A stretch of 43,199 nt of DNA from JAHRVQ01 sp046290215 (GTDB lineage: Bacteria; Pseudomonadota; Gammaproteobacteria; Pseudomonadales; Azotimanducaceae), in NCBI GenBank assembly GCA_046290215.1, contig JBKAGC010000499.1, positions 1-43,199 of the forward strand, read 5' to 3'. The position numbers and the translations under genes were made by a program. Positions 15,525 to 24,399 of the stretch are shown here, piece after piece; the first letter of the stretch is position 1; each line of letters begins with the position of its first letter. The notes beneath the pieces were generated by a model. The model was not told the DNA's origin. It ran no database searches and saw only the letters and a list, made by a program, of their open reading frames with translations.

Positions 15525-17093
15525 ATGACCAATACCAAATTAGCCAGCTACCTTGCCGCTCTGGGCGAGGCACCCTTGACCTTTCAGCGCGGTATTGAGC
15601 GTGAAGGTTTGCGCGTTGATCAGGCAGGGAACCTGGCCAGAACACCGCACCCAGCAAGCTTCGGCTCGAAGCTTTGTCATCCTTTGATCACCACGGACTT
15701 TTCTGAGTCCCAGCTTGAATTGATAACGCCGGTGGCGACTGACTTAAACGATACCTGGCAAACTCTTGAGGATGTTCACCGGGTCATCACAGCGGGCCTT
15801 CAAGACGAGATACTCTGGGCTGCAAGCATGCCTTGCGTACTCCAGGGTGACCCAACTATCCCTCTGGCAAATTACGGCAACTCCAACCTTGGCAAGCTAA
15901 AAAGAACCTACCGCAACGGCCTGGGTAATCGCTACGGACGTTCCATGCAAACCATTTGCGCCGTGCACTACAACTTTTCATTCCCCAATTCATTCTGGCA
16001 AACCCTGGCACAGGCAGAAGGCGAGACAGACTCGCAAGGTTATCGGGATCGCCGCTACTTTGACCTGATGCGCAACTTTCGCCGTCTAGCCTGGCTGCCG
16101 ATCTATTTATTTGGTGCATCGCCCGCGGTCTGTAATAGCTTTGTCAAAGGCCGCCAGCACGACCTGGAAAGCTTCGATGAGGGCAGCCTCTACCAGCCGT
16201 ATGCCACGTCATTGCGCAGCGGCAATCTTGGCTATCAAAGTGATGCCCAGGCGCAAAATTTGACTGTCTCCTACAATGACCTGAAGTCTTACGTTCACAG
16301 TCTTGCCAGCGCGGTGTTAAAACCCTATGACCCTTACCGTGATATTGGTATTGAGCAAGACGGCGAGTATCGCCAACTAAACCACAGCATCTTGCAGTCG
16401 GAAGCTGAGTTTTACTCTTCTATCCGGGCAAAACGCGTTGCACCCGCCGGTGCAAATTTCCTCCAATGTCTGGGGGAGCAGGGCGTGGAATACATTGAAG
16501 TCAGGCTTTTGGACCTGGACCCATTTGAGCCTATTGGGGTCAGCCAGGACACTGTACGCTTTCTTGATACCTTCTTACTTTACTGTCTGCTGGAACCAAG
16601 CCCCAGCCACGGTGATGCGCGCCTCGCAGAGGTGCGGACCAATATGAACATTGCGGTACATGAAGGCAGACGTGCCGGTGTGAAACTGATGGATGGTGAT
16701 AAAGACCGCGAGTTGAGCAGTTGGGCTGCAGATATTATGTCCGCCATGCGGCCTATCGCGGCGCATTTTGACCAGGTCCATCAATGCGAAAGTTACAGCG
16801 CGAGTCTGGCGGTTCAAGGTGCTAAGGTCACAGATGCCAGCAAAACGCCAAGCGCGCGTATTCTTGCCGCCATGAGCAACCAGCAAATTCCTTATTTTCG
16901 CTTTGCGATGAACCAGTCGCTTGCCCACCGTGCTCACTTTAAAGAACAGGGACTCAGTCCAGAGCTAGAGGGTAAGTTCAAGCAATTAGCGCAACAGTCA
17001 TTGAGCGAGCAGGCCGTCATAGACAACCAACAAGAATTACCATTTGCCGAATATCTCGCCAACATCATGCAGGGCTACCAGGCTCTCCTTTAG
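15525..17093 (+). CDS. gshA: Glutamate-cysteine ligase
   Basis: GshA makes gamma-glutamylcysteine from glutamate, cysteine and ATP, the first step of glutathione synthesis. The 522-residue length and the N-terminal sequence FQRGIEREGLRVD, with its glutamate and arginine ligands, place it in the E. coli-type family. Further marks are CHPLITTDFSESQLELITP and the central VEYIEVRLLDLDPFEPIGV. I chose the ATG at 15525 (MTNTKLASYLAALG) because the longer frame from TTG 15486 adds a non-conserved leader. acpH follows after 15 bp, so the two are probably one transcript. gshB is not in the window. Confidence 0.95.
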   Translation: MTNTKLASYLAALGEAPLTFQRGIEREGLRVDQAGNLARTPHPASFGSKLCHPLITTDFSESQLELITPVATDLNDTWQTLEDVHRVITAGLQDEILWAASMPCVLQGDPTIPLANYGNSNLGKLKRTYRNGLGNRYGRSMQTICAVHYNFSFPNSFWQTLAQAEGETDSQGYRDRRYFDLMRNFRRLAWLPIYLFGASPAVCNSFVKGRQHDLESFDEGSLYQPYATSLRSGNLGYQSDAQAQNLTVSYNDLKSYVHSLASAVLKPYDPYRDIGIEQDGEYRQLNHSILQSEAEFYSSIRAKRVAPAGANFLQCLGEQGVEYIEVRLLDLDPFEPIGVSQDTVRFLDTFLLYCLLEPSPSHGDARLAEVRTNMNIAVHEGRRAGVKLMDGDKDRELSSWAADIMSAMRPIAAHFDQVHQCESYSASLAVQGAKVTDASKTPSARILAAMSNQQIPYFRFAMNQSLAHRAHFKEQGLSPELEGKFKQLAQQSLSEQAVIDNQQELPFAEYLANIMQGYQALL

Positions 17094-17108
17094 GCTGAGG
17101 GATTCATC

Positions 17109-17720
17109 GTGAATTACCTGGGTCACCTGTTTCTTAGCCGGCAGCATCCAGAACTCATGCCAGGGGTGTTTCTCGGTGATCATGTCAAAGGCAAACTACC
17201 GGGCAACACCAGCGACGTTATTGAACAAGGGATACGCTTCCATCGAGCGGTGGATGTCTTCGTTGACAGTTCACCGCTGCAACAGCGCTCCATCGACCGG
17301 TTTGAGCATAAGTATCGGCGCTATGGCGGCATTATTTGCGACATCATTTACGACTATCATCTGGCCACTCACTGGGACAAATTCAATGATGCGACGCTAC
17401 CAGAGTTTTGTCAGCATGCTTACGGTGCCGTACTCGATCAGGCAGATCGCTTAAGTGCAACCGCCCACACTACTGCCTTACGTATGCAGGCCAATCAAAG
17501 TCTCGAAAACTATGGCAGTCGCGCCTATGTGGAACGCTCACTGAATCATTTAAGTCAGCGCCTGACGCGGCGCAATCCACTGGCAGAGGCGGTGGTACTA
17601 TTTGATCAGCTCGAAACTGAATTGAGCGAGGATTTTCTCGAGTTTATACCCAGCGCCATCGCCTTTGCAGACCAATGGCTAGCAGCCAATCAAACTAACG
17701 CTGCACCACAAAAGTACTAA
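17109..17720 (+). CDS. acpH: Acyl-carrier-protein phosphodiesterase
   Basis: AcpH removes the 4'-phosphopantetheine group from holo-ACP. The protein has 203 residues and the family's N-terminal MNYLGHLFLS, followed by GVFLGDHVKG and a helical core (IRFHRAVDVFVDS, CDIIYDYHLATHW) with the acidic and histidine residues of this HD-like metal-dependent fold. The start is a GTG at 17109 with GAGGG seven bases upstream. It follows gshA by 15 bp. Its 3' end overlaps the convergent FliL-like gene by 26 bp. Confidence 0.9.
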   Translation: MNYLGHLFLSRQHPELMPGVFLGDHVKGKLPGNTSDVIEQGIRFHRAVDVFVDSSPLQQRSIDRFEHKYRRYGGIICDIIYDYHLATHWDKFNDATLPEFCQHAYGAVLDQADRLSATAHTTALRMQANQSLENYGSRAYVERSLNHLSQRLTRRNPLAEAVVLFDQLETELSEDFLEFIPSAIAFADQWLAANQTNAAPQKY

Positions 17721-18081
17721 ACAGCAAATCTTCAATCACGGCATCACCTTCCTCGGTTTTCATCACGTTGCGCAATTCCGCCAGGGCAAGCTGCCGAATC
17801 GCCTCTTTGCCACCGCCTGATTTAATGGTTTCTTCTTCTGAGGCGGTAAACACATAAACCAGGGTATCCAACAAGGCTGGCCGATGGTATTCCACGAGCT
17901 CCGCATCGGCCGGACTCTGCACCCGAACCTGAACAGCGACTTTTAGATATTTCAGTCGATTCAGGCTGGGTTCGCCGTAATTCACCACCATACCTTTGGT
18001 CAGGGGTACATATTGAGTATTGGACTGCGCGCCGGCAGCGACGCTGCCAAGACAAAAAAACAGCAGCAGCAATAACCGCAT
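17695..18081 (-). CDS. FliL-like secreted protein
   Basis: This is a 128-residue protein with a cleavable signal peptide (MRLLLLLFFCLGSVAAGAQS). The mature part resembles the periplasmic domain of FliL: YVPLTKGMVVNYG, then YLKVAVQVRVQSPADAELVEYHRPALLDTLVYVFT, and a C-terminal VIEDLLFSTFVVQR. True FliL is held in the membrane by an N-terminal helix and acts at the flagellar stator. Here the helix looks cleavable and no flagellar gene is nearby, so the role is uncertain. The gene overlaps acpH at the 3' end and is divergent from dsbB. Confidence 0.72.
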   Translation of the reverse strand: MRLLLLLFFCLGSVAAGAQSNTQYVPLTKGMVVNYGEPSLNRLKYLKVAVQVRVQSPADAELVEYHRPALLDTLVYVFTASEEETIKSGGGKEAIRQLALAELRNVMKTEEGDAVIEDLLFSTFVVQR

Positions 18082-18142
18082 GGTTCATTTCCTTAAGGCC
18101 TTTGCTTCATAATAGACCACCTTGGCTAAAGTGGTTGATTTC

Positions 18143-18640
18143 ATGGCGTTACCTTCTTCACGGATAATTTTTTTAGTGGTGTTTCTTGGCTGCACATTTT
18201 TGATGTCTGTCGCCCTTTATATGGAACACGCCATGGCATTAGAGCCATGCCCCTTGTGTATTTTGCAGCGGGTCATGGTGATTGCTACCGCCGTGATTGC
18301 CTTGCTAGCCGCAATTCACAACCCAGGTATCAACGGCATTAGAGCCTATGGCGTGCTGGCCGGCTTAACCGCCATAGGCGGCGCTGGACTATCCATGCGC
18401 CAGCTATGGCTACAAAGCTTACCGCCTGATCAAGTACCTGCTTGTGGTCCTGGACTCGACTACTTGCTGGATGTGTTTCCGGTTACCGAAGTGCTAACAA
18501 TGATCCTTAGTGGCGATGGCACCTGCGCCGAGGTGGTCTGGGAGTTTCTTGGTTTGAGTATTCCCGGGTGGACCTTAATAGGCTTTATCGGCCTGATTGC
18601 CATTAGCGTGTTTCAAGTGGCGAAACCCAGGCTCCCATAA
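18143..18640 (+). CDS. dsbB: Disulfide bond formation protein B
   Basis: DsbB reoxidises periplasmic DsbA and passes electrons to quinone. The 165-residue protein has four membrane helices. The first cysteine pair is CPLC (C36 and C39), and the second is C102 (PACGPG) and C129 (GDGTCAEV), in the two periplasmic loops. The quinone-contacting arginine follows the first pair (ILQRVMV). I chose the ATG at 18143; the open frame begins at a TTG at 18122. In P. aeruginosa a DsbB paralogue likewise sits next to algQ, as here next to rsd. Confidence 0.94.
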   Translation: MALPSSRIIFLVVFLGCTFLMSVALYMEHAMALEPCPLCILQRVMVIATAVIALLAAIHNPGINGIRAYGVLAGLTAIGGAGLSMRQLWLQSLPPDQVPACGPGLDYLLDVFPVTEVLTMILSGDGTCAEVVWEFLGLSIPGWTLIGFIGLIAISVFQVAKPRLP

Positions 18641-18735
18641 TTCAGCGAATTTCTTGCTGGTTCGAAAATCCTAAACTACGCTTTAACTATAAGGGATTAA
18701 CCAGCGCCAACAGCTGAGATACAGGGAGTACTCTT

Positions 18736-19224
18736 ATGTTGCACAACTACCAATCGGATCTGTCGCCGGTCAGCGGCATGAACCACCTGATCAACAAATG
18801 GTTGGTCGAACGCCAGGAGCTGATCAGGCTGTACTGCTCCCTGACTGATGAACATATTGACCGACCTATGTTCCTACGTCGCCTCGAGACATTTTGTGAG
18901 GTGCTTGTGGACTACTTGTCCGCCGGTCATTTTGAAGTTTTTACTGAGTTAGAAAACGAGGCGCGACACTTCGACGAGCGGGGCTTAAATCTCGTTAATG
19001 CTTTGTATCCTTACCTGGAGCAATCCACAGAATTAGCTTTGTGCTTCAATGACCGCTGCGAACAGCTGAAACAAAGCCATCGCGAATTCGAGAAGATTCG
19101 CGAAGAGCTGTCTTATCTGGGCGAATCCTTAACCGATCGATTCCAACTTGAGGATCAGCTGGTTGAGTATGTGCACAATGAGTATGTACACAACCATTTG
19201 GAAACTAGCGCCCAGGCAAGCTAA
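18736..19224 (+). CDS. rsd: Anti-sigma-70 factor Rsd/AlgQ
   Basis: Rsd (AlgQ) binds the housekeeping sigma factor and favours alternative sigma factors in slow growth. This 162-residue all-helical protein has the family pattern: INKWLVERQELIRLYCSL at the start, DYLSAGHFEVF in the middle, LGESLTDRFQLEDQLVEY near the end. The C-terminus carries a small in-frame duplication, EYVHN twice in a row (about 19165-19194). GGGAG lies seven bases before the ATG. The WD40 lipoprotein gene follows after 5 bp. Its target RpoD is encoded about 5.5 kb away. Confidence 0.92.
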   Translation: MLHNYQSDLSPVSGMNHLINKWLVERQELIRLYCSLTDEHIDRPMFLRRLETFCEVLVDYLSAGHFEVFTELENEARHFDERGLNLVNALYPYLEQSTELALCFNDRCEQLKQSHREFEKIREELSYLGESLTDRFQLEDQLVEYVHNEYVHNHLETSAQAS

Positions 19225-19229
19225 ATCCC

Positions 19230-20258
19230 GTGACCAGTCTACCCTGGCGGTACTGGGTTGTCCTGACGGTAATTTTGCTAACAGGTTGTAATCAACCTGA
19301 TCAGCCTGCTAGCAAAACGAAACTTGCTAGTCAGGGCCTACTGACTGCCGCCTTATCTCCCAACGGCGATTATTTGTTCACTGGCTCATTTCAACATGGC
19401 GGTGCGCTCTGGGATCAAACCCACCAGGCTCGACTATTCGATTGGAATCATGGCGACGGGGATTATGCGGCCTACTATGCCGCTGACTTTTCTGAAGACG
19501 GCAAGTTTCTCGCCGCCACTGACGGCGCGACGGTAACCCTCTGGAATGCTGAAACCGGTCAGTCCGCCTTATACCTGCAAAGCCCAGCACAGTCTCTAAA
19601 TATCCAGAACACCAACGCCATCTGGCAAACCACCACGCCGGAAGCAAACAACTACTGGCAAAGGCCAGCGCGTATTACCGACATTGCGTTTTCGCGCCAA
19701 TATATTTTATTGGCATTGGAAAACCAGCTCGCGCTACTCGTGGATAGTACCCGACAAGAAATCATTGGCGCACTCAGTCATGGGGACCTGGTCACGGATG
19801 TGGCCATGGACGAGCGGGCAAATCTGGCTGTAACCGGAACTCGACATGGCGAACTTCGCCTATGGTCATTGGACAGCGGTGAGACCTTAAGCCAGCGCAA
19901 CTACCAGAGCTCGATTAGTTTTGTTGCCATGTCTGGTGACGGGCGTCAGGTGGTGGTGGCTGCGGCCCAGGGTCCAGTGGAACTTTTAACCTTCGACGCG
20001 ACGCCAGAGCCAGAGGTGACGCGACTCTTTACAGGTAACCCGGGCATCATTGCCGCAACCTTCGATCAGGGAGACTTGATCCTGGGTAGTTCCAGGGAGC
20101 GCGTCTGGCGCATCGAAGGGAGCAGCGGCAAGATTCAAAACCAGTGGCAAATCCCTGCTCGCGGGCCCTGGCATAAAGCCGCCATCTTGGCTCTACATAG
20201 TCACGCTGGCAGCATTCAGGCGATTGCCTCTGATGGTTATGCTTATCAGCTCAATTAA
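19230..20258 (+). CDS. WD40-repeat lipoprotein
   Basis: This 342-residue protein starts at a GTG and has a lipoprotein signal ending in LTGC, with lipidated cysteine C20. The rest reads as a beta-propeller of about six or seven WD40-like blades: LTAALSPNGDYLFTGSFQ, YAADFSEDGKFLAATDGA, TDVAMDERANLAVTGTRH, VAMSGDGRQVVVAAAQG, IQAIASDGYAYQLN. Several blades end in the LW or LWD pattern (ALWD, TLWNAETG, RLWSLDSG). Such lipoproteins are probably binding scaffolds at the outer membrane, partner unknown. It follows rsd by only 5 bp, so it is cotranscribed. Confidence 0.85.
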   Translation: MTSLPWRYWVVLTVILLTGCNQPDQPASKTKLASQGLLTAALSPNGDYLFTGSFQHGGALWDQTHQARLFDWNHGDGDYAAYYAADFSEDGKFLAATDGATVTLWNAETGQSALYLQSPAQSLNIQNTNAIWQTTTPEANNYWQRPARITDIAFSRQYILLALENQLALLVDSTRQEIIGALSHGDLVTDVAMDERANLAVTGTRHGELRLWSLDSGETLSQRNYQSSISFVAMSGDGRQVVVAAAQGPVELLTFDATPEPEVTRLFTGNPGIIAATFDQGDLILGSSRERVWRIEGSSGKIQNQWQIPARGPWHKAAILALHSHAGSIQAIASDGYAYQLN

Positions 20259-20279
20259 GTTTGATAAGGCAGTGCCTGG

Positions 20280-20720
20280 TTAGGGCTTTTGACTCAACCG
20301 ATCTAACTCTGCCTTACGTTCATCCACCGTGCTCTGCAGGTTATTCACCGTGTCCATCATCTCTTGAGCTTGCTCACCGGACACCGAGGTCATGCCTGCA
20401 GGTATCTGCAATCCTGGCCTCGCATCAGTGTCACCCCGTTGGCTCAAAATCGACGTGTCGGTAGCAGGCATGGTGTTGATATTGCCGTCATACTCAACGG
20501 TTTCACCCATGCCCTCATCCCGGGGCTGGTTAGAAAACTGCCAGACGCCGTTTTCGTCTTGCCATTTATAAACCTTCTCGGGCGCTGACACTGTGGCTTC
20601 TTCCGCCGGTATTTCAGGCTTAAAGTCATCTAAGGTAAGGATCTTTTCGCCATCCGGCCCATTGATAAAAAACAGCCCAGCAAATGCCGCAATCAGTAGT
20701 AGCACCATTACTTTGATCAT
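20280..20720 (-). CDS. DUF4124 domain membrane-anchored protein
   Basis: This is a 146-residue protein starting at the ATG at 20720, with AGGAAG five bases upstream. The longer frame (to 20798) would add 26 unsupported residues. An N-terminal hydrophobic segment (MIKVMVLLLIAAFAGLFFI) anchors or exports it. The core KVYKWQDENGVWQFSNQPRD is the DUF4124 signature. The C-terminal end is a short coiled coil (EMMDTVNNLQSTVDERKAELDRL). Function is unknown. It is divergent from the ABC-F gene and converges on the WD40 lipoprotein gene. Confidence 0.82.
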   Translation of the reverse strand: MIKVMVLLLIAAFAGLFFINGPDGEKILTLDDFKPEIPAEEATVSAPEKVYKWQDENGVWQFSNQPRDEGMGETVEYDGNINTMPATDTSILSQRGDTDARPGLQIPAGMTSVSGEQAQEMMDTVNNLQSTVDERKAELDRLSQKP

Positions 20721-20817
20721 GAGACTTCCTAAATAACCAGCTAATTTAAGTGTAACCGCACCACGCGATCTATGCACTTTGTTACAATGCCGCGGCAATT
20801 ATTCTCGCCTGACTCCC

Positions 20818-22725
20818 ATGTTGTCATTCAATCAAGTGGCGCTACGCCGGGGCGCTAAGCTTCTCTTTGAAGCAGCGACCTTTACCATCCATAAGCACAA
20901 TAAGGTTGGCCTTATTGGTGCTAACGGCGCGGGTAAGTCGAGCCTATTTAAAATGATTATGGGTGAGCTGGAATCTGACACAGGTTCCATCGACATGCCA
21001 CAAGACTTACGTATTGCCCATTTGAGCCAGGAAGTTGCCGCCAGCGATGAACTAGCCCGGGACTATGTGCTGGGCGGCGACGCCGAGTGGTGCGATATTC
21101 AAGCAAAGCTCAAGCAAGCCGAGGACAGCGGCGAATCTGCCGACATTGGCGAGCTCCATGAAGCCCTCGACAGCATTGATGGCTACACCACAATCCCGCG
21201 AGCGGAACAGTTGATGGCGGGCTTAGGCTTTGCCACTGAAGAGTTCGAACAACCTTTAAAAGCCTTCTCTGGTGGCTGGCGGATTCGTCTCAATCTCGCC
21301 CGCACCCTGATGACTCGATCAGACTTATTGCTACTGGACGAGCCTACCAACCACCTGGACCTGGACACCATTGTCTGGCTGGTGACCTTTTTGAAACAGT
21401 ATCAGGGTGCGATGGTGTTGATTTCTCACGACCGTGAGTTCCTGGATGATACGGTAGACCACATTGCTTATCTCAACCAACAGAGCATTGAGCTCTTTAC
21501 CGGCAACTACTCTCAGTTTGAATTGATTAAAGCGGCTCGTCTCGCTGAGCATCAGGCTAGCTACGAGAAACAACAGCGCGAGATCGCTCATATGCAGGAC
21601 TTTGTGCGGCGTTTTCGGGCTAAAGCGACGAAAGCCAAACAGGCCCAAAGCCGAATCAAAGCACTTGCGAGACTCGAGGTCATTGCTCCCGCCCACGTGG
21701 ACTCGCCGTTTTCGTTTCGTTTGCCAAGTAGCGACAAAACCTCTGACCCACTGCTGACCCTGGATCAGGCTGAAATTGGCTATCAAGAGGCCATCCTCGA
21801 CTCCGTTAGCTTTAGTTTACATCCGGGGGATCGAATCGGTTTGCTGGGCCACAACGGTGCCGGTAAGACCACATTGGTTAAGGCACTAAGGGGCGACTTA
21901 CCACTCTTGTCTGGGCAAAGACACGAGGGCGCTAATCTCGCTATCGGCTATTTTTCCCAGCACCAGGTAGACGAACTCGCCATGGAAGATTCGGCCTATC
22001 AACATATGGTGCGACTGGACAACAAGATCACCGAACAAGTTGCCCGTAATTTCCTTGGCGGCTTCGATTTTCACGGCGATAAGGTATTTGAAGCGGTGAA
22101 GTCATTTTCCGGCGGCGAGAAAGCTCGCCTCGCACTAGCACTGGTGGCCTGGCAAAAGCCTAACCTGTTACTTATGGATGAACCTACCAACCACCTGGAT
22201 ATGGAAATGCGCCAGGCCCTGACTGTGGCGCTGCAAGAATTTGCCGGGGCGATATTGCTGATTTCTCACGACCGCCATTTGCTGGCCAATAGTGTCGATG
22301 ACTTTTATCTAGTCAATCAGGGTCAGGTGACAGAGTACCAGGGCGATCTTGAAGATTATCGCCGCTTCCTGCTCGGAGGTGAGAATGCAGCAAAGCCAGC
22401 CGCCAGTGATACCAGCTCCAAAACCAATAACAGTAACAAGAGCAAGCCAAAGGCATCGGCCTCTGCGAGCAAAGGTGCACAACTTAAACAAGATCAAAAA
22501 GCCCAGCGCCAGCTTAAAACCCAGGTTCGAAGCCTCGAGTCGAGATTAGAACGCTTATCAGAGAAACTCACTGCGGTGGAAACTAAACTCAGCGACTCAG
22601 CCCTGTACGAATCTGATCGTGCAGACGACCTGCACGACCTGGTGCGAAATCAACAAAACCTCAAAGAACAAATCAGTCTTGCCGAAGAGGAGTGGTTGAC
22701 CCTTTCCGAGAAGCTCGGCGAATAG
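20818..22725 (+). CDS. yheS: ABC-F ATPase, YheS type
   Basis: ABC-F proteins have two ATPase domains and no membrane part, and act on ribosomes. This one has 635 residues, close to E. coli YheS. Domain 1 has GANGAGKS, signature FSGGWRIRLNLARTL and SHDREFLDD. Domain 2 has GHNGAGKT, signature FSGGEKARLALALVAW and SHDRHLL. The linker between them is charged (RRFRAKATKAKQAQSRIKAL), as expected for the P-site tRNA interaction motif. A low-complexity Ser/Lys stretch and a coiled coil form the C-terminus. I chose the ATG at 20818 (MLSFNQVALRRGAK). A TACAAT -10-like element lies at 20783-20788. Confidence 0.9.
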   Translation: MLSFNQVALRRGAKLLFEAATFTIHKHNKVGLIGANGAGKSSLFKMIMGELESDTGSIDMPQDLRIAHLSQEVAASDELARDYVLGGDAEWCDIQAKLKQAEDSGESADIGELHEALDSIDGYTTIPRAEQLMAGLGFATEEFEQPLKAFSGGWRIRLNLARTLMTRSDLLLLDEPTNHLDLDTIVWLVTFLKQYQGAMVLISHDREFLDDTVDHIAYLNQQSIELFTGNYSQFELIKAARLAEHQASYEKQQREIAHMQDFVRRFRAKATKAKQAQSRIKALARLEVIAPAHVDSPFSFRLPSSDKTSDPLLTLDQAEIGYQEAILDSVSFSLHPGDRIGLLGHNGAGKTTLVKALRGDLPLLSGQRHEGANLAIGYFSQHQVDELAMEDSAYQHMVRLDNKITEQVARNFLGGFDFHGDKVFEAVKSFSGGEKARLALALVAWQKPNLLLMDEPTNHLDMEMRQALTVALQEFAGAILLISHDRHLLANSVDDFYLVNQGQVTEYQGDLEDYRRFLLGGENAAKPAASDTSSKTNNSNKSKPKASASASKGAQLKQDQKAQRQLKTQVRSLESRLERLSEKLTAVETKLSDSALYESDRADDLHDLVRNQQNLKEQISLAEEEWLTLSEKLGE

Positions 22726-22753
22726 GCACAAGCCATCCAATCCTCGCTTACGC

Positions 22754-22759
22754 TATAAT
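22754..22759 (+). promoter_or_regulatory. -10 element of the hemB promoter
   Basis: A perfect TATAAT in the context CGCTATAATTCGCGCC, 36 bp before the hemB ATG. No good -35 is visible at 16-18 bp. Confidence 0.5.
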
Positions 22760-22795
22760 TCGCGCCAGATTTTAAACTCTCAATCAGGCAGCCTT

Positions 22796-23779
22796 ATGCG
22801 CACTTACCCATTCACTCGCATGCGCCGTATGCGTAGCGACGACTTTTCCCGCCGCCTCATGCGCGAGAACGAGCTAACCGCCAGTGATTTGATTTACCCG
22901 GTGTTTGTTATTGAAGGGGAAAATCAAACCGAGGCCGTACCTAGCATGCCAGGGGTTGAACGAAAAACCATCGACTTGCTGGTGGAGGAAGCCAAGCAGG
23001 TGCGTGATCTAGGCATTCCCATGCTGGCGATTTTCCCAGTGGTACCGCTGGAGAAAAAATCTGAGGACGGCCGCGAGAGCTATAATCCTGACGGCCTTGC
23101 ACCAAGGACCGTGGCCGCCCTGAAAGCCGCAGTACCTGAACTAGGCATTATGACCGACGTGGCATTAGACCCGTACACCACCCATGGCCAGGACGGTATT
23201 TTAGATGGCAATGGTTATGTGGCTAACGATATTTCCGTAGAAGCCCTTCGTCAGCAAGCACTGATTCAGGCTCAAGCAGGTGTGGATGTGGTCGCGCCTT
23301 CCGACATGATGGATGGCAGGATTGCCGCCATACGCGAAACCTTAGAAGAGAAGCAGTTCGTCAACACCAAAATCCTGGCGTACTCCGCCAAATACGCCTC
23401 GGCCTATTACGGTCCGTTTCGTGATGCCGTGGGCTCTGCTTCCAATCTCGGTTCCGGTAACAAGATGACCTACCAAATGGATCCTGCCAATAGTGATGAG
23501 GCACTCCATGAAGTGGGACTCGATCTTGAAGAAGGCGCTGATATGGTGATGGTAAAACCTGGCATGCCTTATTTAGATATTGTTCGGCGCGTGAAAGACG
23601 AATTTCGTGTACCGACGTATGTTTATCAGGTGAGCGGTGAGTACGCCATGCACCAGGCGGCGATTAGTAATGGCTGGCTAAGTGAAGCTGTGATACTCGA
23701 GTCGTTACTGGCCATGAAACGCGCCGGTGCTGATGGCATCCTGACTTACTCCGCTAAAGCGGTGGCCGCGCAACTGTAG
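22796..23779 (+). CDS. hemB: Delta-aminolevulinic acid dehydratase (porphobilinogen synthase)
   Basis: HemB condenses two 5-aminolevulinate molecules to porphobilinogen in tetrapyrrole synthesis. The 327-residue protein has the two active-site lysines in YSAKYAS and MVKPGMPY. The metal-site segment reads DVALDPYTTHGQDG. Where zinc enzymes have three cysteines (DVCLCPYTSHGHCG type), this one has Ala, Asp and Asp. It is therefore the zinc-independent, magnesium-type enzyme known from Pseudomonas. The other hem genes of the window are 3-7 kb downstream on the opposite strand. Confidence 0.97.
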   Translation: MRTYPFTRMRRMRSDDFSRRLMRENELTASDLIYPVFVIEGENQTEAVPSMPGVERKTIDLLVEEAKQVRDLGIPMLAIFPVVPLEKKSEDGRESYNPDGLAPRTVAALKAAVPELGIMTDVALDPYTTHGQDGILDGNGYVANDISVEALRQQALIQAQAGVDVVAPSDMMDGRIAAIRETLEEKQFVNTKILAYSAKYASAYYGPFRDAVGSASNLGSGNKMTYQMDPANSDEALHEVGLDLEEGADMVMVKPGMPYLDIVRRVKDEFRVPTYVYQVSGEYAMHQAAISNGWLSEAVILESLLAMKRAGADGILTYSAKAVAAQL

Positions 23780-23890
23780 AAATCCACTGCAATCCGGTCG
23801 ATATCTGGTTGAGTAATTCTAGTGCGGGGCTTAGGATAGCCCACCAGCCACGTTTCCTTTTTTCTTTAATTTTTTTGGAGTCTCTAACCC

Positions 23891-24214
23891 ATGTCCGACA
23901 TTAGTCATGTCACCGATGATAGTTTTGAAGCAGAAGTCCTCAAGTCAGATGTACCTGTCCTGGTGGACTACTGGGCAGAATGGTGCGGCCCCTGCAAGGT
24001 GATTGCTCCAATCCTGGACGAAATTGCTGGCGAATATGATGGCAAGATGAAGATTTGCAAACTCGACATCGATGCCAACGAAAATACACCACCTAAATAT
24101 GGCATTCGTGGCATCCCAACGCTGATGTTGTTCAAAAACGGTAGCGTAGAAGCTACTAAAGTTGGCGCCTTATCAAAGTCTCAATTGACTGCGTTCCTGG
24201 ACAGCAATATCTAA
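23891..24214 (+). CDS. trxA: Thioredoxin 1
   Basis: This cytosolic dithiol reductase has 107 residues, close to the E. coli length. The active site WCGPC has cysteines 32 and 35. Other conserved points are D26, the cis-proline in RGIPTLMLF and the C-terminal helix. GGAG in TTTTGGAGTCTC precedes the ATG. As in P. aeruginosa it lies just upstream of rho, here with a 464-bp gap; ppk and ppx, which as I recall lie between hemB and trxA there, are absent. Confidence 0.97.
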   Translation: MSDISHVTDDSFEAEVLKSDVPVLVDYWAEWCGPCKVIAPILDEIAGEYDGKMKICKLDIDANENTPPKYGIRGIPTLMLFKNGSVEATKVGALSKSQLTAFLDSNI

Positions 24215-24245
24215 GTCAAGCACAGCGGCGACCGACAAACTCCGG

Positions 24246-24268
24246 CTGGTGGGTGAGTCACCTACCAG
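24246..24268 (+). other. Hairpin after trxA without T-tract
   Basis: CTGGTGGGTGA and TCACCTACCAG pair over 11 bp with one G-U pair, about a one-base centre, 31 bp after the trxA stop. No T-run follows, so it may protect the trxA mRNA end rather than terminate on its own. Confidence 0.55.
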
Positions 24269-24371
24269 TCTGGAAAGTTGGCAATAATTCCTAAAAACTG
24301 ACAAAACTGGGAATTTCTTGACTTTTGACCATAAAACCGCCATTTTTTAACCGAATTTAGTAAACTTTCTC

Positions 24372-24399
24372 TGGACTACTAAGCACAAACCGCTATAGT
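24372..24399 (+). promoter_or_regulatory. Candidate sigma-70 promoter of rho
   Basis: -35 TGGACT (24372-24377), 16-bp spacer, -10 TATAGT (24394-24399). The predicted start near 24406 gives a leader of about 270 nt. Confidence 0.45.
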
